Source: Miltoncostaea sp963762825
GTDB lineage: Bacteria > Actinomycetota > Thermoleophilia > Miltoncostaeales > Miltoncostaeaceae
DNA: 64,000 bases
Direction: 5' to 3'
NCBI GenBank assembly: GCA_963762825.1
Contig: CAVXLZ010000001.1
Span: forward strand, 1,240,001-1,304,000
Positions 51,474 through 59,771 of this stretch are shown piece by piece (the first letter of the stretch is position 1; the number at the start of each line of letters is the position of its first letter). The position numbers and the translations under genes are program-made. The notes beneath the pieces are model-generated. The model made no database searches and had not been told where the DNA came from. It saw only the letters and a program-made list of their open reading frames with translations.

Positions 51474-54245
51474 ATGCCCGTCGGGCAGCACCCCGACAGA
51501 TGGGGCCGCATCGCGAGAGCCCACAGCGAACAGAGGGTGGTGGTCGCCATCGTGAAGGGCGCTCCACGACACGTCGTCACCGCACCCCAGCTCGTCGGGC
51601 GCTCCGAAGAGCTCGCGGAGATGCTCGATCTCACCGCTGAGCGACCCGGGGTCATCGTCGTCGCCGGGGAGCCCGGAGTCGGCACCTCGCGCCTCGCGCG
51701 GGAGGCGGCGGGGCGGCTCTCCCTCGACGGCGCGGTCGTCATCGTCGCGGAGGAGCCGGGGTCCGGCCTCGAACGGCTCGAGACCGCCCTCCTCACCGCC
51801 GGGCACACCCCGGATCCCGCCCGGGCCGCTCGGCTGCGCCCGGTGGTGGTCCTCCTCGGCGACCGAGACGACGAGCCCCTCCTCGCGCGGGAGCTGTCCC
51901 AGAGACTCGCCGGGACCCGAGCCCTCGTCCTCCTCACGGCACGGCGGGTACCGGCCGAGGCGGCCACCGTCCTCATCGACCGCCTCGGGGACGAGGACTC
52001 CGCCATGCTCGCCAGCCTGGTGACCCCGGGGCTCGATCGCGACACGAGCGCGGCCATCGGGACGCTCGGAGACGGCCTGCCGGGGCGAATCATCCCCCTC
52101 GCGCTCGCCGCCCGGCACTGGCCGGGAGGCGAGGCGCCGCTCCCACTTCCCGACGATCTGCGCCAGTGGGCCGACCGCCGCCTCGACCGCCTCGAGTCAT
52201 GGCCGCGCGATCTGGCGGGGTGGATCGCCGTAGCCTCGGAGCCCGCCGACGCGCGGGCGCTCGCGCGACTGTGCCGGGAGAGCCTGCCCCGGATCGAACG
52301 CGGGCTCGAAGGCCTCGTGCGCGGTGGGATCCTCGACGAGGTTCCCGCGCCACCGTCCACCCGCTGGATCTTTCGCGACCGGATCGTGAGAGCCGTCGTG
52401 AGGGACGACCTCGGCGGCATCGAGCTGCGCCGGCGCCACGCAGCGGCCCTGGTGGCCGGACGCGCCGCGGGCCAGGAGGCGGCCGAGCTCCTGCGCCATG
52501 CCCTCGGTGCAGCCGACTCGCCGGCCGTGATCGCCTACGGCACACGGGCCGCCCGGCGCGCGCGCGGAGACGGCGCGCCGGAGACGGCCCTGACCCATGC
52601 CGGCCGCGCTCTCAACTGGTGGAGCGCGGAGATGGGCGAATCGACGCGCCTCGCCGCGCTCCACGAGAAGGGCATGGCGCTGCTCGACCTGGCGGCGTGG
52701 GCCGAAGCCGCCGAGACGCTCGAGGAGGCCGCCGGCGGCCGGCGGGAGCTCGGCGAGAGGGACGCGGCGCTCGCCAGCATCTCCGCGGCATCAGGTGCCC
52801 GCTGGAACCTCGGCCAGCACGACGTCGCCCTACGGATGCTGCAGGAGCACCTCGCCCGCAGCCGCGATGCGGGGCGGCCTTCATCTGCCGAGCGTGGCGA
52901 GGCGCTTACCCAGGCGGCGGGGATGGCGGTGATGACCTCGCGTTTCGGCGATGCGATGACCCTCGCCGGCGAGGCGCGCCACGAGGCGAGCGCTGCCGGC
53001 GCGAACGAGATCTCCACGCGCGCGCTCATCTTCATGGGAATGGCCGAGAGCGGGCGCGGTAGTCAGGGCGGCCTGCTCCACCTCGCGCGTGCCCGCCGTG
53101 AGGGTGAGCAGGCCATCGGATCGGGCCGCCGGAACGAGACGCTGGCAATGATCCACGAGAGCCATGTGCTCCTGGCGCTCGGTCGACCCGATGAGGCCGC
53201 GGCTTGTGCGCGCCAGGGTGCCGATCGTGCGCGCGAGCTCGGCCTGCGCGACCACGAGCTGGTGCTGGCCGGGAATCTCGGCGAGGCCCTGACGGCCGGC
53301 GGCGAGCTGGCCGAGGGTCGGCGCGAGCTCGAGCGAGCCGCCGAGGGATGGTCGCAGCTCGGGCGCGGATCACCCTCGCCGGCGGATCCGGGGCTGGCCT
53401 GGCTTCTCCTCGCCGAGGGCCGCGTCGAGGACGCCCTCGGCCACTACCGCGATCTCGCACGGCACGCCGGCGATGAGGCGCGCCTCTTTGAGCAGCTTGC
53501 CCCGGTCGCCGCCGGGCACGCACTCGCCGCTTTCTCAGCGGGGGAGGAGGCGGAGGCGGCGCGGATCCTCCTCGGGGCCCTGGACGCGTGGAAGCGGACC
53601 GACGACCGCCTGACCTCGATCCTCCTGCTCGCGACGGGTGCGGAGGTGCTGACAGGCACGAGCGCCGACGACTGCGTCCGGGCGCTTGCCGAGGCGGCGA
53701 CCGCCGGTGTTCCGCTGGCCGCCGCGGCCCACGCCTACGCCGAGGGGAGCCGGGGGCGCAGGACGTCGGACGACGCGGGGGCGGAGCGCCTTCGGAGCGC
53801 TGCAGCGGCCTTCGAGGGGATCGGCCTGCGCTGGTGGGCGGCCCGCTGCCTCTTCCTCGCAGGCCTCGCGGACGGGCGCTCCGATCGGGCGGCGGAGGAT
53901 CTTCTCTCCGCCCGGCACGCCTTCCGCACGATCGGTGCCGAGGGCTGGCGCCGGCGCGCCGAAGCCCGTCTGCGGGCCATCGGACGCCGCATCCCCACCC
54001 GAGCGCCCCAGCCGAATACGCCGACCGCCGGGCTCTCGCCACGCGAGCTCGAGGTGCTCGCCCATCTCGCCCTCGGACTGCGCAATCGCGACATCGGAGC
54101 GCGGCTCTTCATCAGCGAGCGCACCGTTGCGCGTCACCTCGTGCAGATCAACGCCAAGCTCGGCGTCTCGACGCGCACCGCCGCGGTGCGCGCGGGCCAC
54201 GAGCGGGGGCTTATCTCCTCCGAGGGCGCCGACCCACACATCTGA
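51474..54245 (+). CDS. Large LuxR-family regulator (LAL/MalT-like) with degenerate P-loop
   Basis: 923 residues: N-terminal ATPase-like module (LVGRSEELAEML, GEPGVGTSRLAREA, VVVLLGDRDDEP), a helical middle of TPR-like units (about 330-820, for example ALHEKGMALLDLAAWAEAAETLEEAA), and a C-terminal LuxR HTH (LSPRELEVLAHLALGLRNRDIGARLFISERTVARHLVQINAKLGV). In the P-loop the essential Lys is Thr (GVGTS), so ATP binding may be lost. A later in-frame start near residue 23-27 is possible. It lies upstream of the acyl-ligase and FeeM-like genes and is the likely regulator. Confidence 0.88.
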   Translation: MPVGQHPDRWGRIARAHSEQRVVVAIVKGAPRHVVTAPQLVGRSEELAEMLDLTAERPGVIVVAGEPGVGTSRLAREAAGRLSLDGAVVIVAEEPGSGLERLETALLTAGHTPDPARAARLRPVVVLLGDRDDEPLLARELSQRLAGTRALVLLTARRVPAEAATVLIDRLGDEDSAMLASLVTPGLDRDTSAAIGTLGDGLPGRIIPLALAARHWPGGEAPLPLPDDLRQWADRRLDRLESWPRDLAGWIAVASEPADARALARLCRESLPRIERGLEGLVRGGILDEVPAPPSTRWIFRDRIVRAVVRDDLGGIELRRRHAAALVAGRAAGQEAAELLRHALGAADSPAVIAYGTRAARRARGDGAPETALTHAGRALNWWSAEMGESTRLAALHEKGMALLDLAAWAEAAETLEEAAGGRRELGERDAALASISAASGARWNLGQHDVALRMLQEHLARSRDAGRPSSAERGEALTQAAGMAVMTSRFGDAMTLAGEARHEASAAGANEISTRALIFMGMAESGRGSQGGLLHLARARREGEQAIGSGRRNETLAMIHESHVLLALGRPDEAAACARQGADRARELGLRDHELVLAGNLGEALTAGGELAEGRRELERAAEGWSQLGRGSPSPADPGLAWLLLAEGRVEDALGHYRDLARHAGDEARLFEQLAPVAAGHALAAFSAGEEAEAARILLGALDAWKRTDDRLTSILLLATGAEVLTGTSADDCVRALAEAATAGVPLAAAAHAYAEGSRGRRTSDDAGAERLRSAAAAFEGIGLRWWAARCLFLAGLADGRSDRAAEDLLSARHAFRTIGAEGWRRRAEARLRAIGRRIPTRAPQPNTPTAGLSPRELEVLAHLALGLRNRDIGARLFISERTVARHLVQINAKLGVSTRTAAVRAGHERGLISSEGADPHI

Positions 54246-54311
54246 GCGATGCGCTAGTGGCGCTCATACCCAGTTTTTCGTAATATCGCGCCCGCAACTG
54301 ATAGTGGGGTG

Positions 54312-54329
54312 ATGGTCAATTCTGACCAT
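54312..54329. promoter_or_regulatory. Palindrome upstream of the acyl-ligase gene
   Basis: ATGGTCA-ATTC-TGACCAT, a perfect 7-bp inverted repeat with a 4-nt spacer, in the 147-nt gap between the LuxR-type gene and the ligase. It sits 64 nt before the GTG start of the ligase and is a good candidate operator. The surrounding gap is noticeably AT-richer than the genes. Confidence 0.55.
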
Positions 54330-54392
54330 GATCGCCACGGGGTGCTGTCGATAGCGTGCCCCCGGCCAGACCAGTGATGAGCGGGGGTTCCG

Positions 54393-55778
54393 GTGGAGGC
54401 ATCGACAGCGGGGGCACAGGTCATGAGTCGTGCGGAGCAGCCGCTGACCGCGGGCGAGCGGGCCGCCCTGCGCAGCTTCAGAAAGGCGGCGCTCACGTCG
54501 CGTGGCTACCGCGCGCACCTCGATCACCTCGGTGTGGACCACCGCACCGTGACCCGGCTCTCCGAGGTTCCGTTCACCGACAAGCGCTCGGTGTTCGGCG
54601 ACCACGTCGACTTCTGGGTCGATGGCGGCACCATCTCGGGGGCCGCGGAGCTGCTGACCTCGAGCGGATCGACCGGCCTGTTCTCGGTCGGGGTCACATC
54701 GCGCTCGGAGCGGCGCGCGCAGGAGCGCGCCTTCGACATGACCCTGCAATCGCTCGGCGGAGGCGAGGACACCTCCACCCTCCTGCTCAACTGCCTGCCG
54801 ATGGGGATCTCGATCCCGACGCGACTCGCAACGGTTGCCACCCCGTCGGTCCACCTCGAGATGGCCGTCGAGCTACTCGCCCGGACCGGAGCCAGTTTCG
54901 ACCGGGTGATCATCGCGGCCGAACCTCTCTTCCTGAAGGAGCTTGCCGAGACCGCCCTGCGCGAACGAGGGTCCGACTTCGGCTCCCAGGTCGTCGCCTG
55001 CTTCGTGGGTGGGGAGTGGGTCGCCGAGAGCTGGCGCCGCTACGTCTCCGAGCTGTTCGGATTCTCGGATGAGCCCTCCAACCGGCTCGGCCTGATGGTC
55101 TCGATGGGCGCGGCCGAGGTCGGCCTGCACGTCCTCCACGAGACCCCCGCCCTGCGGGCAGCGCGGCGGATCCTCGACGGCCCGCTGGCGCGGCGCGCGC
55201 TGTTCGGGCGTGACCCCGGCTACTCACCGACCCTTCTCACCTGGGACCCGAACCGCCTCTTCATCGAGGAGCGCGCCCACGACGACGGCGTCAAGACGCT
55301 CGTCATGACCGCACTCACGCGGCGTCTCCTGCCGCTCGTGCGCTACGACCTCGACGACGAGGCCGAGCTGATCGATCCGGAGGCGGCGAACGCCGAGCTC
55401 GCCCGCCAGGGCAGCGAGATCCGGCTCGACCGTCCGACGATCGCGCTCTGGGGGCGTCGCGGCGCCGCCGTGTCCGGCGAGGGCTGGTCGCTGCGGCCGG
55501 AGATGGTCAAGGAGGGGCTCTTCGCCACCGCCGCGCACGCCGGGGCGCTGACCGGCCGCTTCCGCATCGCGGCAGAGGAGGGGCGGCCGGTCCTCCACGT
55601 GCAGCTGCGCGACGCCGCGAGGCCCGGGCCGGGCATCGAGACCGCGCTGCGCCACATGGCGACGGTCGCGGCGGGAGCCCCCGCCCGGGTCGTCGTCCAC
55701 CCGTACCGCGAGTACCCCTACCACGAGGCGGGGGACTTCCAACACAAGCCCGCCTACACCGCGAGGTCCACCTCGTGA
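54393..55778 (+). CDS. PaaK/LuxE-like acyl-activating (AMP-ligase) enzyme
   Basis: 461 residues of the adenylate-forming superfamily in the PaaK / coenzyme F390 synthetase / LuxE branch: P-loop-like LLTSSGSTGLFSVGVTSRSE, FTDKRSVF, VACFVGGEWVAESWRRYV, GLMVSMGAAEVGLHVLHE, LVRYDLDDEAELI, and a short C-terminal lid. Expected to activate a carboxylic acid, probably fatty, as acyl-AMP. GTG 54393 or ATG 54423 can start it. The stop overlaps the FeeM-like start by GTGA, so the products are made together and probably act in sequence. Confidence 0.8.
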   Translation: MEASTAGAQVMSRAEQPLTAGERAALRSFRKAALTSRGYRAHLDHLGVDHRTVTRLSEVPFTDKRSVFGDHVDFWVDGGTISGAAELLTSSGSTGLFSVGVTSRSERRAQERAFDMTLQSLGGGEDTSTLLLNCLPMGISIPTRLATVATPSVHLEMAVELLARTGASFDRVIIAAEPLFLKELAETALRERGSDFGSQVVACFVGGEWVAESWRRYVSELFGFSDEPSNRLGLMVSMGAAEVGLHVLHETPALRAARRILDGPLARRALFGRDPGYSPTLLTWDPNRLFIEERAHDDGVKTLVMTALTRRLLPLVRYDLDDEAELIDPEAANAELARQGSEIRLDRPTIALWGRRGAAVSGEGWSLRPEMVKEGLFATAAHAGALTGRFRIAAEEGRPVLHVQLRDAARPGPGIETALRHMATVAAGAPARVVVHPYREYPYHEAGDFQHKPAYTARSTS

Positions 55779-56602
55779 CGACCTCGATGCCCCGGAGCGT
55801 CGGTGCGGATTCCGGCGTCGCCGAGATCGAGGTCGTCATCTCCGATCGGGTCGAGGACATCGACGATGCCCTCGGCATCGTGCACGACGGCTTCGTGGAG
55901 GCCGGCTACCTCGAGCCGACGCCGTCCGGGCGCCGCATGCATGCCTCCTACCTGAACCCGGGAACGACGTTCTTCCTCGCGAGGATCGACGGCGAGCCGG
56001 TGGGGGCCTGCGCCCTGATCGCCGACGGGCCGTTCGGGCTGCCGTCCGACCGGGCGTTCGTGGAGGAGACCGACGCCCTCCGAGCGCGGACGGATCAGAC
56101 GATCCACGAGGTCGGATCGCTCGTGGTGCGTCGCGAATACCGCCGCAGCACGCGGCGCATCGTGATGCGGCTCTTCGCAGCGATAATGCGGACGGCGCAG
56201 GAGGAGATCCCCGCCTCGCCGATCTCGATGTCCGTCTCCCCCGAGAACGAGCGCTTCTACGTGACGCTCTCGGGAGGACGGAGGCTGGCGGACCCCCGTC
56301 CGCTCTACGGCGCTCCGGCGGTGCTGTTGCTCTCCCCCGCGGGCACCACGGCCGCGGACACCTGCGCCACGCGGGAGACGCCGAGCCAGCGTCGGATCGA
56401 CGCACTCCTCAGCGAGCCCAACCCCGCGTGGTTGACGGATCGGCGCTCGCGCCGTCCGCCGCCGCCGGCCTGGCTCGAGAGCCTGCTCGAGGAGCAGGGC
56501 GTCACGGACACGCTGACCGCACAGCTTGAGTTGCTTTCTCAGATCTATCCGCAAGTACTTGAGCGGGTGCTCCGGCGGGCCGGCTCGTCTGTGGTCGCCT
56601 AG
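55775..56602 (+). CDS. FeeM-like N-acyl amino acid synthase (GNAT fold)
   Basis: 275 residues. The first ~190 match the FeeM/autoinducer-synthase-like GNAT pattern: RVEDIDDALGIVHDGFVEAGYLEP, SYLNPGTTFFLARIDGEPVGACALIADGPFGLPSDRAF, EETDALRARTDQTIHEVGSLVV, FYVTLSGGRRLA. FeeM makes long-chain N-acyl tyrosine from acyl-ACP. The C-terminal extension (about 200-275, ending LLSQIYPQVLERVLRR) is not part of the known core. Coupled to the acyl-activating enzyme; product and acceptor amino acid are unknown. Confidence 0.75.
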   Translation: MTTSMPRSVGADSGVAEIEVVISDRVEDIDDALGIVHDGFVEAGYLEPTPSGRRMHASYLNPGTTFFLARIDGEPVGACALIADGPFGLPSDRAFVEETDALRARTDQTIHEVGSLVVRREYRRSTRRIVMRLFAAIMRTAQEEIPASPISMSVSPENERFYVTLSGGRRLADPRPLYGAPAVLLLSPAGTTAADTCATRETPSQRRIDALLSEPNPAWLTDRRSRRPPPPAWLESLLEEQGVTDTLTAQLELLSQIYPQVLERVLRRAGSSVVA

Positions 56603-56670
56603 CCGCCCGCAACCCGGAAGGCACGTCCCGGCCGCTCAGGCCCCTCTTTCAGGATGCCGATACCCCACCC

Positions 56671-58908
56671 GTGATCGCCATCCACGTCCCCCGCGTGGGC
56701 CTCCCGGCCCTCAGCGACCGCGGCATCATCGCGTCGCTGGCGGTCGCCACGAGCGCCCTCATGGCCACCGCCTTCCTGACAGAAGCCGGGCACGTCCGCC
56801 TGGCGATCGCCACGACGGTCGGCGTGCTCCTGGTGAGTTGGCTCGCGGCCCTCGGCCTGATCGCCACACGCAGGGCGGCGTCGCGAACCAGCGGCGTCGA
56901 GGCCCGGGTCTGGACGCTGTTCTCGATCGGGCTCGCGAGCTGGAGCCTCGGCTGTATCCCCTACCTCCTCTTCATCGCCACGGGAGGCGACGTCAGGAGC
57001 CCCGCGGCCTGGTCGCAGATCGGCTTTCTGCTCGCCTACCCGTTCTGGTACCGGGCTCTCTGGCTGGTTCGCCAGCCCGCGCTGAACGCATCGCGCGCCC
57101 ACCGCATCGAGGGCTGGGCGATCGAGCTGTCGGTGCTCTCGCTCCTCTTCGTGATCGTGGTCGCGGTGCTCTGGGAGCCGTCGATACCGGCGATCCAGAA
57201 CGTCGCCCTCCAAGTGCCCGTCGCCCTCGACCTGCTTCTGCTGGCCGCGCTCTTCAACGCGGTCCGCCGGTTAACCGTCAACACCCAGACCGCCTTCGTG
57301 TGGTTCGCCTACGCGTTCGTCGCGCTGGCCTGCACCGACGGGCTCGTCACCTTCCTCGTCACGCGCGATGCCGCCGTCTGGGTCACTGCCGCCTCGATGG
57401 TGGGATTCATGATCGCGATGTCGCTGCTGGCGGCCTCCGCCCGACGGCCGATCCGGGTCACCGAGGCCCAGGCCGTCCTCGGCCCCTCGAAGGCCCTCCT
57501 CGCCGCCATCGGGCTCGCTCTGTGCGGCCCGGCCGGCCTCCTGGTGCCGAACGCGCTCCGGCCGGTCCTCTGGACGATCGCGCTCCTCCTCCTCTGGCGT
57601 CTCGGTGCCCTGCTGCGCGTCCACGGGCAGAGCGACACCGACCCGCTGTCGGGCTTCCTCGAGCAGCGCCCCTTCGCCAGCCACGTTGCCGGTATGACCC
57701 AGGCGGCATCCTCGGAGCGCCCGGCGATCCTCATCGCGGTCGATCTGGACGGATTCGGCAAGTGGAACGCCCAGCACGGCTATGGGGCGGGCGACCGTCT
57801 TCTCGTCGACCTCGCCGCACGGCTCGAGAGATCAGGCCTCGTCGAAGGAGCCTGGAGCCGCCTGAGCGGCGACCGCTTCGCGTGGGTCGGCATCGGCCGC
57901 GAACCCGGGTGCGGACGTGCCCTGGCCCAGATGGTCCATTCGATCGCCTCGGCCAACGAGGGTGGCCTCCCCGCCCGTGCGGCCTTCGTCGTGCTGCCCG
58001 ACGACGCTGAGAACGCGGTGAACGCGCTCGCGGCCGCCGAAGAGGGCCTCGCCGCCGCCAAGGCCGGTGGACGGGAGATCGTCGCCTTCGACCGCGGGCG
58101 CCTCGATGGGCTCGACTACGCGGAGGGCTACACCGCCTCGCTCGCCCAGCGACGCCAGGTGATCACCGATCTCCTCGGCGCCCCCGAGACGATCGCGACG
58201 GTGTTCCAGCCGATCGTGTCGCTCGCGGACGGCCGCACGGTCGGCTACGAGTCCCTGTCGCGCTTCCGTGCCGAACCCCAGCGTGGACCGGATCGATGGA
58301 TCGCCGAGGCGCACGCCGTCGGCCTCGGACTCGAGATCGAGGTCGAGTGCGTGCGAAGGGCCTGCCGCCTACGCAGCACGATCCCGTCCGGGGCCTATCT
58401 CTCGGTGAACATGAGCCCGGATGCGATCCTGGCCCCCGAGATGGAAGCGGCCCTCGGCACGGAGAGCCTCGAGGGTCTGGTGATCGAGATCACCGAGCAC
58501 GACGCGGTGAGCGACTACGCCCGCCTCGCCGCGCGACTGGCGGACTACCGCGGCCGTGGGGCGAAGGTGGCCATCGACGACGCCGGGGCGGGGCACGCCT
58601 CGATGCGCCACGTGACCCAGCTGTCGCCCGACTACATCAAGATCGACCGCTCACTGATCCACGACGTCCACCTCGACTACGCGAAGCGGGCGCTCGTGCG
58701 CTCGATGGTCACGCTCGAGAAGGACCTCGGGGCGTCGGTCGTCGCCGAGGGGATCGAGAGCACGGAGGAGCTGAGAACCCTCCGAGAGCTCGGCGTCCCG
58801 CTCGGGCAGGGCTACCTCCTCGCACGCCCGCACCGGGAGGCGACGCCCGCCCCGTGGAGCACGGCACTGCTCGATCTGGCCGACCTACCCGGGATGCCGG
58901 GGGCCTGA
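56671..58908 (+). CDS. Membrane c-di-GMP phosphodiesterase (degenerate GGDEF + EAL)
   Basis: 745 residues. About eight to nine membrane helices (residues ~15-310), a GGDEF-type domain (about 325-490) and an EAL domain (about 500-735). The GGDEF signature is SGDRF, so cyclase activity is unlikely; it may bind GTP as a sensor. The EAL domain keeps its catalytic residues: YESLSRF, SVNMSPD, VIEITEHD, AIDDAG, IKIDRSLI and VAEGIES. So it should hydrolyse c-di-GMP. GTG 56671 lies 68 nt after the FeeM-like gene. Confidence 0.9.
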   Translation: MIAIHVPRVGLPALSDRGIIASLAVATSALMATAFLTEAGHVRLAIATTVGVLLVSWLAALGLIATRRAASRTSGVEARVWTLFSIGLASWSLGCIPYLLFIATGGDVRSPAAWSQIGFLLAYPFWYRALWLVRQPALNASRAHRIEGWAIELSVLSLLFVIVVAVLWEPSIPAIQNVALQVPVALDLLLLAALFNAVRRLTVNTQTAFVWFAYAFVALACTDGLVTFLVTRDAAVWVTAASMVGFMIAMSLLAASARRPIRVTEAQAVLGPSKALLAAIGLALCGPAGLLVPNALRPVLWTIALLLLWRLGALLRVHGQSDTDPLSGFLEQRPFASHVAGMTQAASSERPAILIAVDLDGFGKWNAQHGYGAGDRLLVDLAARLERSGLVEGAWSRLSGDRFAWVGIGREPGCGRALAQMVHSIASANEGGLPARAAFVVLPDDAENAVNALAAAEEGLAAAKAGGREIVAFDRGRLDGLDYAEGYTASLAQRRQVITDLLGAPETIATVFQPIVSLADGRTVGYESLSRFRAEPQRGPDRWIAEAHAVGLGLEIEVECVRRACRLRSTIPSGAYLSVNMSPDAILAPEMEAALGTESLEGLVIEITEHDAVSDYARLAARLADYRGRGAKVAIDDAGAGHASMRHVTQLSPDYIKIDRSLIHDVHLDYAKRALVRSMVTLEKDLGASVVAEGIESTEELRTLRELGVPLGQGYLLARPHREATPAPWSTALLDLADLPGMPGA

Positions 58909-58994
58909 GACCCGGACCCCGCGGCAAAGGTTCTCGGCGCGCGCGACCGATAGAGAGGGTACGGCTTTCCTTTCCCCTCGCCGATCGGATCCCA

Positions 58995-59765
58995 GTGGCC
59001 TTCCTCCTCACGCGCCCGCTCCGGCTCATCGCCCTGATCGCCCTCGTCGGAGCCGCGGCAGGCGGCTATCTCATCTGGTCCGGGGCGAGCAGCAGCACGG
59101 CGACCGACCAGGACAGCGCCCTGGCGGACTATCGCGCGCTCGGGGTGACCGACACGGATCCACCTCCCGGGGCGCCCGCTCCCGGCGTCTACCGGTTCAG
59201 CGTGAAGGGCACCGAGGAAGCGGGCAGCGGGGTCCTCTCGGTGAGCAGATCCCTGCCCGCGCAGGCCGCCTACATCATCTCGCCGATCGCGGAGGGCTAC
59301 CGCGAGGACCTGCGGCTCTCGCAGGAGCACGTGGAGGAGGCCCGCTTCCGGGTGGGCCCGGAGGCGGTCACCGCCGTCTGGCGGCGCACGAAGATCACCT
59401 TCCTCGGCATCGGGACCGATGACCGGAGCGATGTCAGCCCCGCGTCGGTCGACCACCCGACGAGCTTTCGGGTCGGCGACACCTGGGGCGGGCGCTACGC
59501 CCTCGGGGCGCTCACGACCGACTACCGCGGCAAGGTCGTCTCGAAGGGCACCGCCACGCTCGATGGCGCCACGATCCCGATCGTCGTCCTGCGCACCGAG
59601 AGCACCTTCTCCGGCCCCACCCCGGGGACCCGCCTGGACGTGATCGAGTGGTCGCCCAAGCACTCGCTGCCGGTGACCTGGAAGATCTCGCAGAAGACCG
59701 GCGGCGATTCGGAGTACTCGATCACCGCCGACCTCCAGCTGGAGAGCGCCGCTCCCCTGCGCTGA
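58995..59765 (+). CDS. Membrane-anchored exported protein of unknown function
   Basis: 256 residues starting at GTG 58995: one N-terminal membrane segment (about 8-25, PLRLIALIALVGAAAGGYLIW) and a beta-rich outside domain (GVYRFSVKGTEEAGSGVLSVSR, ITFLGIGTDDRSDVSPA, TWGGRYALGALTTDYRGKVVSKG, VIEWSPKHSLPVTWKISQK). It reads like a YxxD-rich, DUF-type lipid- or sugar-binding domain but I cannot name it. It follows the GGDEF-EAL gene and may belong to the same transcript. Confidence 0.65.
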   Translation: MAFLLTRPLRLIALIALVGAAAGGYLIWSGASSSTATDQDSALADYRALGVTDTDPPPGAPAPGVYRFSVKGTEEAGSGVLSVSRSLPAQAAYIISPIAEGYREDLRLSQEHVEEARFRVGPEAVTAVWRRTKITFLGIGTDDRSDVSPASVDHPTSFRVGDTWGGRYALGALTTDYRGKVVSKGTATLDGATIPIVVLRTESTFSGPTPGTRLDVIEWSPKHSLPVTWKISQKTGGDSEYSITADLQLESAAPLR

Positions 59766-59771
59766 GGGGTG

